64,000 nucleotides of DNA from an uncultured Opitutales bacterium (GTDB taxonomy: Bacteria; Verrucomicrobiota; Verrucomicrobiia; Opitutales; Intestinicryptomonadaceae). Shown here one piece after another: positions 16,543 to 26,221 of the stretch. Position 1 is the first letter of the stretch. The number at the start of each line of letters is the position of its first letter. The notes under the pieces are model-generated. The model worked only from the letters and a program-made list of their open reading frames with translations. It made no database searches and was not told where the DNA came from. The stretch spans positions 19,385 through 83,384 of the forward strand of contig CALXLX010000051.1 in NCBI GenBank assembly GCA_944389315.1. Reading direction: 5' to 3'. The position numbers were made by a program, and so were the translations under genes.

Positions 16543-17319
16543 ATGACAAAGGTTCATCCAACAGCGATAGTTGAGAAGGGCGCGCAGCTCGACGACGGGG
16601 TCGAGGTGGGCGCATATGCGTATGTGGGCTCCGAGGTGTCCATAGGTTCCGGGACGGTCGTTGCACACCACGCCACGGTTGACGGATACACTTTTTTGGG
16701 CAGGGACAACCAGATTTTCCCCTATGCGTTCATAGGCGGAAAAACCCACGACTTAAAGTACAAAGGCGGCCGCACCGGCCTTAAGATAGGCGACAGAAAC
16801 GTCTTCAGGGAGTACACCACCGCGCATCTTGCAACCGCGGACGGCGGTTTTACGATAATAGGAAACGACAACAATATTTTGGCCTACAGCCATATCGCGC
16901 ACGATTGCTTCGTGGGAAACAGGCTTGTGATGAGTTCCCATGCAGCTTTGGGCGGGCATGTTGTCGTTGAGGACTACGCCGTGATAGGCTGGGGCAGCGG
17001 GGTTCACCAGTTCTGCAGGGTGGGGGCATACGCCATGCTCAGCGCGTCGAGCAAGCTTGTTAAGGATCTTCCCCCCTTCTTGATGGCCGACGGTTCCCCC
17101 GCCGCTGTGTGCGCAATAAACAAGATAAACATGCAGCGCAACGGGTTCTCGCAAGACGAAATAGAGACGGTCTTTAGCGCATTTAAGACAATCTATAAGC
17201 ACGGTCTTTCAAGGAAGCACGCCATAGAGGAGCTGAAGATAGGAGCAAAGTCTGACTCGTGCGTGATGAAGCGCATAATAGAATTTGCCGAGACGCCTTC
17301 GGAGAGGGGCCTGCTCTAA
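16543..17319 (+). CDS. lpxA: Acyl-ACP:UDP-N-acetylglucosamine O-acyltransferase
   Basis: A 258-residue LpxA, the first enzyme of lipid A synthesis. The N-terminal two thirds are hexapeptide repeats of a left-handed beta-helix (VHPTAIVEKGAQL, VGAYAYVGSEVSIGSG and so on). The catalytic His is His120 in SHIAHDCFVGN. The C-terminal helical part begins around PAAVCAINKINMQRNGFS. Length and motifs are normal. Co-transcribed with lpxC/fabZ. Confidence 0.96.
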   Translation: MTKVHPTAIVEKGAQLDDGVEVGAYAYVGSEVSIGSGTVVAHHATVDGYTFLGRDNQIFPYAFIGGKTHDLKYKGGRTGLKIGDRNVFREYTTAHLATADGGFTIIGNDNNILAYSHIAHDCFVGNRLVMSSHAALGGHVVVEDYAVIGWGSGVHQFCRVGAYAMLSASSKLVKDLPPFLMADGSPAAVCAINKINMQRNGFSQDEIETVFSAFKTIYKHGLSRKHAIEELKIGAKSDSCVMKRIIEFAETPSERGLL

Positions 17320-17508
17320 GGGTATTTTTTCGGTAACAGGAACGCTGTTTCATTATTTTTTGCGGAGTATAGGGCCTTGTTGTAAACGCATTCCCAATGC
17401 AAGGCGGACGGGAGGATTCCGCCAAGGTCCGAAGCCTCGTATGCAGCCGCAATAAGGCTTGTGTCCCGTGGGGTACGGCCGTTTATCTTTAGTATCTTGC
17501 AATCAGGA

Positions 17509-18129
17509 ATGAACCTTACGGAAAAATCCATAGAGATAGCGGCTTCCTTCGCGCGCAAGAGTCTCCCAAGGTTCGCCATGGACATGACTCTGGGCAACGG
17601 GCGCGATACCCTTGCCCTGGCTCGCATGGTGGCGGAGGGCGGCGCGGTTTTTGCCTTCGACGTGCAGGAGGCCGCAATAGAAAATTCCCGCAGGCTTATA
17701 TTGGAATCGGGAGGGGAGGCTCTTTTGAAAAAATGCAGAATGTTTCTTCTCTCTCACGATAAATTTGCCGGGGCGGTCCCGGCGGAGGTTCTCAAGGATG
17801 TGTCGGTGGCGTTTTTCAATCTCGGCTGGCTGCCTGGGTCGGACAAGAGCGTTATCACGCGGGCTCAGTCGACATTGCCTGCGCTTAAGGCGCTGGAGGC
17901 TTTGTTCCGCCGCAGGGCGGAGGATGGACATGACAGCCTGCTAAACGTCCTCTCCTACAGGGGGCACGAAGGCGGGTCCGTCGAGTATGCCGCAGTGGGC
18001 AAATTCTTCAATTCTCTAAGAGCGGAAACGCCCCTTGGAAATGCGCGCGCCGAAGTGGAAGTTTACGGGCAGAGGGGAAACCCCTCTTGCCCCATACTGT
18101 TTTCCGCGAGGTTTTTCCCCGCGCGGTAG
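17509..18129 (+). CDS. YtqB/MnmM-family SAM-dependent methyltransferase
   Basis: About 206 residues. Class I methyltransferase with the family-specific SAM loop AMDMTLGNGRDTLALA, then the acidic ribose-binding residue in VFAFDVQEAAIENS and a motif VAFFNLGWLPGSDK that is characteristic of PF06962 (YtqB). B. subtilis YtqB (MnmM) methylates the wobble uridine side chain of certain tRNAs; whether this one does is inference. The start chosen is ATG 17509; a GTG at 17461 with AAGG upstream would add 16 residues. Confidence 0.78.
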   Translation: MNLTEKSIEIAASFARKSLPRFAMDMTLGNGRDTLALARMVAEGGAVFAFDVQEAAIENSRRLILESGGEALLKKCRMFLLSHDKFAGAVPAEVLKDVSVAFFNLGWLPGSDKSVITRAQSTLPALKALEALFRRRAEDGHDSLLNVLSYRGHEGGSVEYAAVGKFFNSLRAETPLGNARAEVEVYGQRGNPSCPILFSARFFPAR

Positions 18130-18223
18130 TGATATTTCAAAAAGCGGCGGAGGGGGCAATTTCCGCGTTTTGTAAAAAAAGAGTTTCCAATTTGGGCCAA
18201 TAGTGTAAAACTTCAAAGCGAAT

Positions 18224-18706
18224 ATGAATAAAGTACTGAAATTGCTTCTCGACTCCGAAGGGCTCTCAACAGAGCAGATAGGAAAGATACTAAAGCTGAC
18301 GCCAAAGCAGCTCGACGCCCAGCTTGAAAAACTTAAGGATGACAAGATCCTGCTTGGGTGGCGTCCTGTTCTCAATCCGGACGTCATGGCCGACTGTCTC
18401 GTGAGGGCGGCCATAGAGCTGAAGATAAGCCCCGAGCGCGGGGGCGGGTTCGACACTCTCGCCCAGCGCGTTGCGAAGTTTTCGCAGGTGGACTCCTGCT
18501 ATCTTATGAGCGGCGGGTACGACATATTGCTCTTCGTCCACGCGAAGTCCCTTAAGGAGGTGGCGAGCTTTGTGTACGAGAAACTGGCCACCATACACGG
18601 GGTGCAGTCGACAGCCACGCATTTCTTCTTGCGCACATACAAACAGCAGGGCTTCATGATAGCCAAGGATTCATCCGACAGCGACAAGCCCATAATATCG
18701 GCCTAA
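18224..18706 (+). CDS. Lrp/AsnC-family transcriptional regulator
   Basis: A 160-residue protein: N-terminal winged helix-turn-helix (about residues 5-55, LLLDSEGLSTEQIGKILKLT) and C-terminal RAM/AsnC ligand-binding domain (about 60-145, with VDSCYLMSGGYDILLFVHA). Such regulators respond to amino acids as octamers. It ends nine bases before an aminotransferase gene on the same strand, so it probably regulates or is co-regulated with amino acid metabolism through that gene. Confidence 0.88.
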   Translation: MNKVLKLLLDSEGLSTEQIGKILKLTPKQLDAQLEKLKDDKILLGWRPVLNPDVMADCLVRAAIELKISPERGGGFDTLAQRVAKFSQVDSCYLMSGGYDILLFVHAKSLKEVASFVYEKLATIHGVQSTATHFFLRTYKQQGFMIAKDSSDSDKPIISA

Positions 18707-18715
18707 AGGCGGGTT

Positions 18716-19900
18716 ATGAAGATGAAACCGACGAGAAATTTTATCGCTTCCCATGTCTCGGACATTCCAAAATCTGGCATAAGGGAGTTCTTTGCGATAG
18801 CCTCCACGATGAAAGACGCTGTTTCTCTTGGAATAGGGGAGCCAGATTTCATCACTCCGTGGCATATACGCGAGGCCGCGATATTCGCGTTGGAACACGG
18901 CAAGACGTCCTATACGGACAACCGCGGCCTCAAGCAGCTGAGGGCGGAGGTTTCAAAGTACGTTGCGCGCAAATATTCTATGGAGTACGACCCTGAAAGG
19001 GAGGTACTCCTTACGGTCGGCGCATCTGAGGGCATGGATATGGCGCTCCGGGCGATTATAAACCCGGGGGACAAAGTGATGTTCCACGAGCCCTGCTTCG
19101 TATCTTATGAGGCTACCATACGCCTTTGCCACGGCGTGCCGGTTCCGGTGTCCACACCCGCGGAAACGGGTTTTTCTCTCGATATGAATGCCGTGCGCAA
19201 GGCGTGGGTACCTGGGTGCAAGGCCATGATTATAAATTTCCCGACCAATCCTACGGGAGGTGTTGTTGACAAGAAGACGCTCGAGGAGCTTGCGGAATTT
19301 ATAAAGGAGAAGGATATGCTCGTCATAAGCGACGAGATATACTCCAATTTGCTCTTTGAGGGGACGCACACTTCCATAGCCTCGCTCGACGGAATGAAGG
19401 ATCGCACAATATTCCTTCACGGCTTTTCCAAGGCGTTTGCCATGACGGGATTCAGAATGGGCTACGCCTGCGCGCCCGCGGAGATTATGGAGGCGATGGT
19501 TAAAATACACCAGTACGCGATAATGTGCGCTTCGATAATCTGCCAGGAGGCGGCCATAGAGGCCCTCAGAAACGGAGATTCGGACATAGAGCAGATGCGC
19601 GACGAGTACATGACAAGGAGGGACTATATCGTCGGGCGCTTCAACGATATGGGCTTGAAGTGCCATCTTCCGAAGGGCACATTCTACGCATTTCCGTCGG
19701 TGAAAAGTTTGGGGTTGAAATCCGTGGATTTCGCAAAGAAGGCTTTGGAGCTGCAGAAGGTTGCGGTGGTTCCGGGGTCGGCGTTTGGCCCGTCGGGAGA
19801 GGGTTTTGTAAGGGCGAGTTTTTCTACGAGCTACGAGAATTTGATAGAGGCCGCAGACAGGCTCGAGCGCGCTGTCGCGAAGATGAGGAGGAAGAAATAG
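18716..19900 (+). CDS. PLP-dependent class I/II aminotransferase
   Basis: A 394-residue fold-type I aminotransferase. Substrate-side motif [17 protein letters not shown] (Asn binding PLP), ISDEIY (Asp/Tyr), and the Schiff-base Lys in [15 protein letters not shown]. The sequence belongs to the broad aspartate/aromatic/branched-chain group often found next to Lrp-type regulators (as here). Specific substrate cannot be stated. der begins two bases after the stop. Confidence 0.9.
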   Translation: MKMKPTRNFIASHVSDIPKSGIREFFAIASTMKDAVSLGIGEPDFITPWHIREAAIFALEHGKTSYTDNRGLKQLRAEVSKYVARKYSMEYDPEREVLLTVGASEGMDMALRAIINPGDKVMFHEPCFVSYEATIRLCHGVPVPVSTPAETGFSLDMNAVRKAWVPGCKAMIINFPTNPTGGVVDKKTLEELAEFIKEKDMLVISDEIYSNLLFEGTHTSIASLDGMKDRTIFLHGFSKAFAMTGFRMGYACAPAEIMEAMVKIHQYAIMCASIICQEAAIEALRNGDSDIEQMRDEYMTRRDYIVGRFNDMGLKCHLPKGTFYAFPSVKSLGLKSVDFAKKALELQKVAVVPGSAFGPSGEGFVRASFSTSYENLIEAADRLERAVAKMRRKK

Positions 19901-19902
19901 GC

Positions 19903-21309
19903 ATGCCTTCCGAACAGAAATGCGTTGCGCTTGTGGGCAGGCCCAATGTGGGCAAGAGCAGGCTCTTTAACAGGCTTCTGGGGCGCAGGGTCTCCATAGT
20001 GCACGACCAGCCCGGCGTAACGAGGGACGTTCTCGCAGAGCCATTGGGCGAAAACGTCGTGTTGATGGATACGGGAGGAATGTTTGCCGATTTGCCCTAG
20101 GCGCAGAAGTCCATCGCCGCGGCGACCGACGCGCAGGCGGAGTTTGCCATAAACGCCGCCGACGCCATAATATTTGTGGTGGACGCCCGCGAGGCTCCTA
20201 CCCAGCTGGACATGAGCCTTGCGGAAATTTTGAGGCGCTCGGGCAAGCCCGTGCTTGTGGCCGCGAACAAGGCGGATACTCCGGCGGTTTCTGTTGAGGA
20301 CTACTACTCCCTGGGTTTCCCAGACGTGGTTGCCGTTTCCGCGGAGCACGGCATAGGCGCGGAGAGAATCACTGATTTTATCTCGGAGAAACTGGGAAAG
20401 ATAATGCCGATAGAGAATGCGCGCGCGGAGGGGTTGGTGTATCTGTGCGCGGCCGGCAGGCCTAATGTCGGGAAAAGCTCGGTGTGCAACAGGCTGCTTG
20501 GCTCCGACAAGCTCATAGTGAGCCCTGTGGCGGGAACCACGAGAGACTGCGTCTGGCACGATATTTCATTCAGAAGCAAAAGGGGGGAAGACCTGTCCTT
20601 CAGGCTTTACGACACGGCGGGGTTGCGCACAAAGCGCAAGATAAATACTTCTTTGGATTTTCTCTCGGGGGTAAGGACGAAGAGCGCGATAGAAAATTCA
20701 GACATAGTTATGCTCGTCATAGACGCCCTTGAAGGCGTCTCGGAGCTGGACAAGAAGCTTGCCGGAGAGATACTGCAGGCTGGCGCGTCCATAATGATAG
20801 TCGTAAACAAGTGGGACAAGGCGTCAGAGTTTTTCAAGCGCGGAACCTTAAAGGGGTACAAGAACCTTGCCGACTTTAAGGACGGCTTTGAGCGCGCAGT
20901 CAGGAAGGAGCTTTTCTTCCTCGCGGATTCCCCCGTGCATTTTGTCTCGGCGCTCGAGAATAGGGGCATGGAGTCGCTTCTAGAAGGGGCGGCGGGGCTC
21001 TATAAGAGAATGTTAAGGCCCATATCCACGGGAAGGGTAAACTCCGTGCTGCAGAAACTTTTGGAGGAGAATCCGCCGGCGCACATAGGGGGAAAGCGCT
21101 TCAAGATATATTATGCGGTAAAGACATCGGCTAGGCCGCTGACGTTTAAGATATTTTGCAATAAGAAAAGCATACTCACCCAGACATACCAGCGTTATCT
21201 AGAGAACGGCCTTAGGAGGGAATTTAAGCTCGGGGGGATATCCCTTAAACTCGACCTTGTCGGCAAGGAGCCCCGCGCACGGAAAGAAGGGGAAGGTGGC
21301 AGGAAATGA
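19903..21309 (+). pseudogene. der: GTPase Der, interrupted by an in-frame TAG
   Basis: The frame 19903-21309 encodes a full-length tandem-GTPase Der (EngA), a 50S assembly factor, but codon 66 (20098-20100) is TAG. First G domain: [20 protein letters not shown], then after the stop VDAREAP and AANKAD. Second G domain: [30 protein letters not shown]. The C-terminal KH-like domain follows. Reading frame and family match are unbroken on both sides, so it is a single-base nonsense change (CAG or GAG to TAG is the likeliest) or a sequencing error. Internal GTG codons near 20176 could restart translation of the second part. Der is normally essential, which makes a true pseudogene surprising. Confidence 0.85.
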
Positions 21310-22265
21310 ATATAGCTTTTATGGCTTCAGATGCGGTGGCGCTGCCGTCGCTTAAGATGCTCGCGGAAAACCGAGCGCACAGGCTTTCGTGCGTGATAAG
21401 CAATCCGGACAAGCCCAAGGGCAGGGGAGGGAAAATCTCCCCCAACGAAATTTCCGCATGGGCTCTCGAAAAGGGGCTGGAGTTGATGCGCCCGCAGGGG
21501 CGCCCGTCGGGGGCGGAGATTGAAAAGATGGCGTCGCTGGGCGTCGACTGCATTGTCGTAATGGCATACGGACACATATTGGGAGCCGACATACTCAATT
21601 TTCCAAAGTACGGCTGCCTGAATCTGCACGCGTCGTTGCTTCCCAAATACAGGGGAGCCTCCCCGATAGAGACTGCGCTTGCCCTCGGCGACAAGACTAC
21701 GGGGGTAAGCCTAATGCGCATAGAGCCGAAGATGGATACCGGCGCGGTATGCGCCCAGAGGCTTGTTCCCATTTCTGACGACGACACTTCCGCGAGCCTG
21801 CGCGCGAAGATAGCCTCGTGCGCGGCGGAGCTTCTGTGCAGCAACCTTTCCAACATAGAGGCCTCCAAGACGATGTTTATCGCCCAGGACGATTCCGCCG
21901 CTACATACACGCGCAAGCTCGACAAATCCGATATGTTCTTGGACTTTTCAAAACCTGCGCGGGAGTTGTCGTGCAGGATAAGGGCCTTTGGCGGCGGCAT
22001 ATTTAATTTCGGCGGGTTGGCCATAAAGGCCGGAGATGCGAAAGCCTTGCCGTATCCGTTCTCAGAGCCCTGCGTTGCCGGCACGGTTCTGAAATCCGGG
22101 GACACTCTCGACATAGCGTGCGGCGACGGGGTCCTGAGCATTTTATCGCTGCAGAAACCCTGCGCGAAGATGCTTTGCGCGAGGGATTTTTTCAACTCTA
22201 ATAAAATTCCCGCCGGAGTCGTTTTGGACAGCGTCTCCAACAGGCCGCTTCTTGTCCAGAGGTAG
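21306..22265 (+). CDS. fmt: Methionyl-tRNA formyltransferase
   Basis: A 319-residue Fmt, which formylates initiator Met-tRNA. N-terminal formyltransferase domain with the catalytic Asn-His pair and the folate loop in NLHASLLPKYRGASPI, and the catalytic Asp in EPKMDTGAV. The smaller C-terminal OB-like domain begins near residue 205. Its ATG overlaps the der stop by four bases (ATGA), implying translational coupling to der. The coupling makes the upstream nonsense codon in der relevant to fmt expression. Confidence 0.95.
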   Translation: MNIAFMASDAVALPSLKMLAENRAHRLSCVISNPDKPKGRGGKISPNEISAWALEKGLELMRPQGRPSGAEIEKMASLGVDCIVVMAYGHILGADILNFPKYGCLNLHASLLPKYRGASPIETALALGDKTTGVSLMRIEPKMDTGAVCAQRLVPISDDDTSASLRAKIASCAAELLCSNLSNIEASKTMFIAQDDSAATYTRKLDKSDMFLDFSKPARELSCRIRAFGGGIFNFGGLAIKAGDAKALPYPFSEPCVAGTVLKSGDTLDIACGDGVLSILSLQKPCAKMLCARDFFNSNKIPAGVVLDSVSNRPLLVQR

Positions 22266-22994
22266 ATTAGTGCGGGGAAATTTTTTTCGTAAATGTTTTT
22301 ACGGCGCGGCGCGGAATATTTTTTTATCCCGCGCTTTTTTTTGCGGCGCATATGCAATCATTCGCGGAAAAACTTCCGCAAAAAATTCCGGCTGTATTTT
22401 TCCCGCATGCGGCGCTATTAAAAATTTTTTATCGTCGAAAAGAAAAATTTTCTTTTTTTGTTTCGTTTTAAATTTCTATGGAAGCCCGCGAAGCCGCTAA
22501 AACAAAGGGTTTACCGGGGGTAGGTGCAGCCGTGTAGGAACCGCGGCGGCTTGCGCTTAAAAATTTTCCCCGCGCGTATGTACGCAAAAATTTTTTTGAA
22601 TTTTATTTTAGAGAGAGCGAAAAAAATTTTTTGCGCGGAAGTTTTTTTGTTGCAAAAAATTTTTCACGGCAACATATTGCACTTGGCAAAGTTAAAAATT
22701 CATAGCCGCCTTCTCAAATTAAAAAATGTTTTTAGGGAAAAATAAAGTATCGACAAAAGCGTTTTATGCGGACGCTTTGGGAAGGCATCTCTCTCTCTTT
22801 AAAAACTTGCGAAGTTCCATTTGCTGCCGTTATGATTGCGGGCAAGTTTCAACTGCATTTTTTAGTATTTTATATTTTGAAAAGTTTTTAGATATTTTCG
22901 CGGAGACTCCGTCGCAAGACGGGTTTTTCGGGCGCTTTCTGCGTGCGATAAACTCCGCGATCAACAAAAAAATAAACCAAAATACATAAATACC
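22266..22994. other. Very AT-rich intergenic region with A-tracts
   Basis: Some 730 bases without a credible gene. It is full of paired A-runs and T-runs (for example AAAAATTTTTT-type tracts near 22420, 22590, 22630 and 22660), which would give intrinsically curved DNA. Short frames here have homopolymer-driven composition and no family features. A GC-rich potentially folded island lies at 22487-22556. The region separates fmt from the H1-like gene and may hold that gene's promoter and leader. No DnaA-box cluster was seen. Confidence 0.5.
22487..22556. other. GC-rich island with potential stem in AT-rich spacer
   Basis: AAGCCGC (22491-22497) can pair with GCGGCTT (22546-22552), closing a roughly 48-nt loop that contains GGGTTTACCGGGGGTAGG. 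Its base composition contrasts sharply with the flanks. It could be a small RNA or leader element; I do not recognise a class. Confidence 0.25.
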
Positions 22995-23294
22995 ATGGCA
23001 GTAAAAAAAGCAGCACCCAAGAAAACAGCAGCAAAGAAGGCTCCCGCTAAGAAGGCGGTAGCCAAGAAGGCCCCCGCCAAGAAAGCCCCGGCGAAGAAAG
23101 CTCCCGCGAAGAAGGCTCCGGCCAAGAAAGTGGCAGCGAAGAAAGCCCCGGCGAAAAAAGCTCCCGCCAAGAAGGCTCCGGCTAAGAAGGTGGCAGCGAA
23201 AAAAGCTCCCGCCAAGAAGGCTCCGGCTAAGAAGGTGGCAGCGAAGAAGGCTCCGGCAAAAAAGGCTTGCAGAAAGTGCGGCTGCAAAAAGTAG
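22995..23294 (+). CDS. Histone-H1-like Lys/Ala/Pro-repeat protein
   Basis: A 99-residue protein made almost wholly of degenerate repeats of [14 protein letters not shown] type, with no other fold. It ends in ACRKCGCKK, a CX2CXC arrangement. Roughly 40 percent Lys gives an extreme positive charge. It resembles the tails of eukaryotic H1, chlamydial Hc1/Hc2 and AlgP-type proteins, and probably binds and compacts DNA. The opposite strand is open too, but only because of the repeats. The DNA repeats are prone to slippage, so length may vary between strains. An AT-rich region precedes it and a strong terminator follows. Confidence 0.85.
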   Translation: MAVKKAAPKKTAAKKAPAKKAVAKKAPAKKAPAKKAPAKKAPAKKVAAKKAPAKKAPAKKAPAKKVAAKKAPAKKAPAKKVAAKKAPAKKACRKCGCKK

Positions 23295-23340
23295 TCCGCA
23301 AACGGCTCGCACGGCGCATAGCGCGCCGCGTGCGCCTTTG

Positions 23341-23380
23341 GACGGCGCAAGGGTACAAGCCTTTGCGCCGTCATTTTTTT
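23341..23380 (+). terminator. Rho-independent terminator after the H1-like gene
   Basis: 10-bp stem GACGGCGCAA (23341-23350) / TTGCGCCGTC (23363-23372), 12-nt loop, T-run 23374-23380. Confidence 0.9.
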
Positions 23381-23781
23381 ATTGGCCTTGGATAATTGAA
23401 ATCTTAGAGGACAATTTCTCCGGGAATCTAAAGAATATGGCGTTTGGATTGTAGTTCCAGGGAGATTCGCGGGGCTTTTGGAGTCTCTGCAGGCTTTTGT
23501 CGGGGAAACAGCCTCAAAAAAATATGTCCAGCAGGCGGGGGGATTCTTGCGGATAGGAAATCCGGCGGGGCGCCGGATTCTTGCGCCTTGCGATGCATAA
23601 GGGCTTATGTTTTTTCGGCGCGCACTATTGTTCCAATGATATTTATAGGCGTTTTTTTGTGTTTTCGACCGCAAGGGGTATCTTATTGCTTGATTTTTTT
23701 CCGTTCGGTTTCATTCTTTTCTCTCCGGTTTAACAAAGGCGTCGGGAGTTTTGTTTGAAACTCTATACGCGCAAAAAGATT
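23381..23781. other. Intergenic region upstream of the aspartate aminotransferase gene
   Basis: About 400 bases. It contains a GC-rich hairpin around 23560-23580 (AATCCGGC / GCCGGATT) without a T-run, and presumably the promoter for the aminotransferase-tsaE pair. No gene is supported. Confidence 0.35.
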
Positions 23782-24963
23782 ATGAACAGCAGATTGTCAA
23801 ACTGGGCACTTAACATATCTCCGTCTCCTACGCTGGCGGTTGATTCAAAGGCAAAAGCATTAAAGGCGGAAGGCAAGGACGTTTGCGGCTTCGGCGCGGG
23901 CGAACCTAATTTCGACACTCCCGACTTTATAAAGGAGGCCTGCATCAAGGCTATCGAGGCGGGAAAGACAAAGTATATCCCCGCGGCTGGGCTTCCCGAT
24001 CTGCGGGAGGCTCTTGCGGCCTTCTACCGCGACGAAAAGCACATAGGCGGAGTTAAGGCTTCGGACATAATAATAAGCTCGGGCGGTAAATTCACCTGCT
24101 ATCTTGCTATTCTGGCGGTCTGCGGAGTCGGCGACGAGGTTGTCATACCCGCGCCCTATTGGGTAAGCTATCCGGAGATGGTGAAGCTTGCGGGGGCTAC
24201 CCCCGTATTTGTCTCCTGTTCGGACGAGTCGGATTTCAAGATAACTCCCGCCCAGCTCGAGGCGGCAATCACGCCCAAGACGAAGATGTTCATACTTACC
24301 AGCCCGTCGAATCCGACTGGCGCGGTGTATTCGAGGGACGAGCTCAAGGCGCTGGCTGACGTTGCGATAAAACACGACATATTTATTCTTTCCGACGAAA
24401 TCTACGAGTTTTTAACGTACGACGGGGTCGAGTCTGTAAGCCCGGCGTCATTTTCGGCGGAGGCCCGGGAGCATGTAATTATTGCGTCGGGTTTCAGCAA
24501 GTCCTATGCGATGACCGGCTGGAGGCTCGGGACTTTGTGCGCTCCTTCGGACGTTGCGGCAGCGGTGTCGAAACTTCAGAGCCAGACTACCTCGAATGCC
24601 ACTACATTTGCTCAGTACGGCGCCCTCGAGGTATTCAAGCGCCCTGGAGAAGCAAAGCGCGCCAGGGAGGAAATGTTAAAAGTTTTCGACCGCAGGAGAA
24701 TAACCCTTCTGGACGGGCTCAATGCCATAGACGGAATTTCCTGCCGCAGGGCTAAGGGGGCTTTTTATCTGTTCCCGAACATTTCCAAATTCGGAATGAG
24801 TTCCTCGGAGTTTTGCGCGAAGATTCTCGAGAAGGAGCTTGTTGCGATTGTCCCGGGAGTGGCGTTCGGGGCTGACGGCAACATAAGGTTCAGCTATGCC
24901 GTAGGTGACGATGTCATATCAAAGGGTCTTGAGCGCATATCGCGCTTCTGCGCCTCGCTATGA
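23782..24963 (+). CDS. aspC: Aspartate aminotransferase (class I, type Ib)
   Basis: About 393 residues from the ATG at 23782 ([20 protein letters not shown]); a TTG-initiated extension from 23755 adds nine residues without family similarity. Motifs: [35 protein letters not shown], and the Schiff-base Lys in [17 protein letters not shown]-terminal Arg that binds the substrate carboxylate lies in NIRFSYA. Motif set is that of bacterial Ib aspartate aminotransferases (some also act on prephenate). Overlaps tsaE by four bases. Confidence 0.92.
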   Translation: MNSRLSNWALNISPSPTLAVDSKAKALKAEGKDVCGFGAGEPNFDTPDFIKEACIKAIEAGKTKYIPAAGLPDLREALAAFYRDEKHIGGVKASDIIISSGGKFTCYLAILAVCGVGDEVVIPAPYWVSYPEMVKLAGATPVFVSCSDESDFKITPAQLEAAITPKTKMFILTSPSNPTGAVYSRDELKALADVAIKHDIFILSDEIYEFLTYDGVESVSPASFSAEAREHVIIASGFSKSYAMTGWRLGTLCAPSDVAAAVSKLQSQTTSNATTFAQYGALEVFKRPGEAKRAREEMLKVFDRRRITLLDGLNAIDGISCRRAKGAFYLFPNISKFGMSSSEFCAKILEKELVAIVPGVAFGADGNIRFSYAVGDDVISKGLERISRFCASL

Positions 24964-25397
24964 GTTCTATCTCGGATTTCTCCGGTACGCACATCACGCG
25001 CGGGCGCGAGGAAACCGTGCGCTTGGGCGAGGATTTCGCCCGCGCGCTTCCGCCCTGCGCGACTTTGGCTCTCTACGGAGATCTGGGCAGCGGCAAGACT
25101 ACTTTCGCCAAGGGCCTTGCGGCGGGGCTCGGCGTGGAGGATACGGTGAAGAGTCCGTCGTTTAATATATATTGCGTATATTCGGGCAGGGATAGGGCGT
25201 TTGTGCACATGGACGCCTACAGGCTTCAGTCGCCTGCCGCGTACGACGACTTGCTCATAGACGAGATAGCACCAGACCCAAAGATACTATGCGTGGAATG
25301 GCCGGAGAATGTTGAGCCTTCGCTGCCCGCGGATACGGTGAAAATTTTCTTTTCCATTCTGCCGGATTCCTCCCATATGATAGACGTAAAGGTCTGA
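24960..25397 (+). CDS. tsaE: tRNA threonylcarbamoyladenosine biosynthesis ATPase TsaE
   Basis: A 145-residue TsaE, normal length. P-loop [14 protein letters not shown], then [11 protein letters not shown], the HMDAYRL motif and CVEWPEN near the C-terminus are all family signatures. TsaE supports the TsaB-TsaD complex that makes t6A37 in tRNAs reading ANN codons. It is translationally coupled to the aminotransferase gene (ATGA overlap). A divergent TsaB-like gene lies at 29383-30096. Confidence 0.94.
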   Translation: MSSISDFSGTHITRGREETVRLGEDFARALPPCATLALYGDLGSGKTTFAKGLAAGLGVEDTVKSPSFNIYCVYSGRDRAFVHMDAYRLQSPAAYDDLLIDEIAPDPKILCVEWPENVEPSLPADTVKIFFSILPDSSHMIDVKV

Positions 25398-25532
25398 CTT
25401 TAGAGGGCTATGGGTTCACCAAGCCCTTTTTTCTGCAAGGCATGATTCTGGCGGGGGAGGGAAAATTGCGCCGGTTTTTTCCGGAAAAATTTGTTCGCTA
25501 AGAGCCGGTAAATATATTTTTTTATAGAAAAG

Positions 25533-26048
25533 ATGAGATTGTTTCTTCTAAGGCACGCCCATGCGAGGGACACTTGGCCCGATGAAACGCGCCATCTCAG
25601 CGCGCGCGGGCTTAACCAGATAAAAAAGCTGTTCTCCACGCTGGACAAGTCTATGTTCTCGGACGTCGTGCAGATCTGGCATAGCCCTTATCTCAGGGCA
25701 AGGCAGACTGCGGAAGAGTTTAAGCGCATCGCCTCCATAGGCGCTCCGCTTGTTGAAAACGCGTTCTTGCGCCCTGCGGATTCCGCGGAGAACACCGCAA
25801 AAGACATAGCCATGCTATCGTCTTTCGGGGGTGATTTGATGATAGTCGGGCATAATCCGCACCTTGAGCAGCTTTCGGATATACTCCTTGGCTCTGGCTC
25901 GGATTGCGGCAAGACGATGTTCCACAAATGCACCCTTGCAATGTACATACTCTCAGAAGCTCCCGGGGTGTCTTCTCCATACGGCAGGTGGACTTTGTCC
26001 TTCCTAATATCGCCCTGCGTTTTAAACGCCGAAGATTTTGACTCTTAA
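25533..26048 (+). CDS. sixA: SixA-family phosphohistidine phosphatase
   Basis: A 171-residue histidine phosphatase of the phosphoglycerate mutase-like fold. Catalytic LRHAHA (RH motif) at residues 6-11, the AR-E type segment SPYLRARQTAEEF, and the second His in VGHNPHLEQL. SixA in E. coli acts on phosphohistidine of the nitrogen PTS protein NPr; this is relevant because an HPr and a PTS IIA occur in this window, though not adjacent. Functional assignment to PTS control is inference. Confidence 0.85.
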   Translation: MRLFLLRHAHARDTWPDETRHLSARGLNQIKKLFSTLDKSMFSDVVQIWHSPYLRARQTAEEFKRIASIGAPLVENAFLRPADSAENTAKDIAMLSSFGGDLMIVGHNPHLEQLSDILLGSGSDCGKTMFHKCTLAMYILSEAPGVSSPYGRWTLSFLISPCVLNAEDFDS

Positions 26049-26221
26049 ATAAGATCTCAAAGCCTTGACGCGTCTTTCTTGTGCAAACGCCGCCAAAGCA
26101 TGCTTGTCAGCTTCTATGGCATTTTGCGTTGCGTCGGTTTGCCGCAACCGACCCATGCAAGGGAATAAGAAACTTTTAGGGGAGTCTTTTTAATTTGGAA
26201 ATATTCAATATAGGTTCTTTA

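Noticed and set aside
20098..20100. Reassignment of TAG to an amino acid
   Set aside because: Several clear genes end in TAG at the expected length (for example FadL-like at 403, lpxC/fabZ at 16528, the H1-like gene at 23294, rpoN at 29299).
22524..22745. Plus-strand frame in the AT-rich spacer
   Set aside because: Composition is driven by A/T runs (Lys, Phe, Ile, Leu); no features, non-ATG start.
22266..22994. Replication origin in the AT-rich region
   Set aside because: No DnaA-box cluster (TTATCCACA type) and no dnaA/dnaN genes nearby.
22830..23674. Long reading frames on the minus strand over the H1-like gene
   Set aside because: They arise from the repeated AAG/GCC codons read backwards (Leu/Ser/Ala/Phe repeats); the plus frame gives the known KKAPAKK type and has a terminator.
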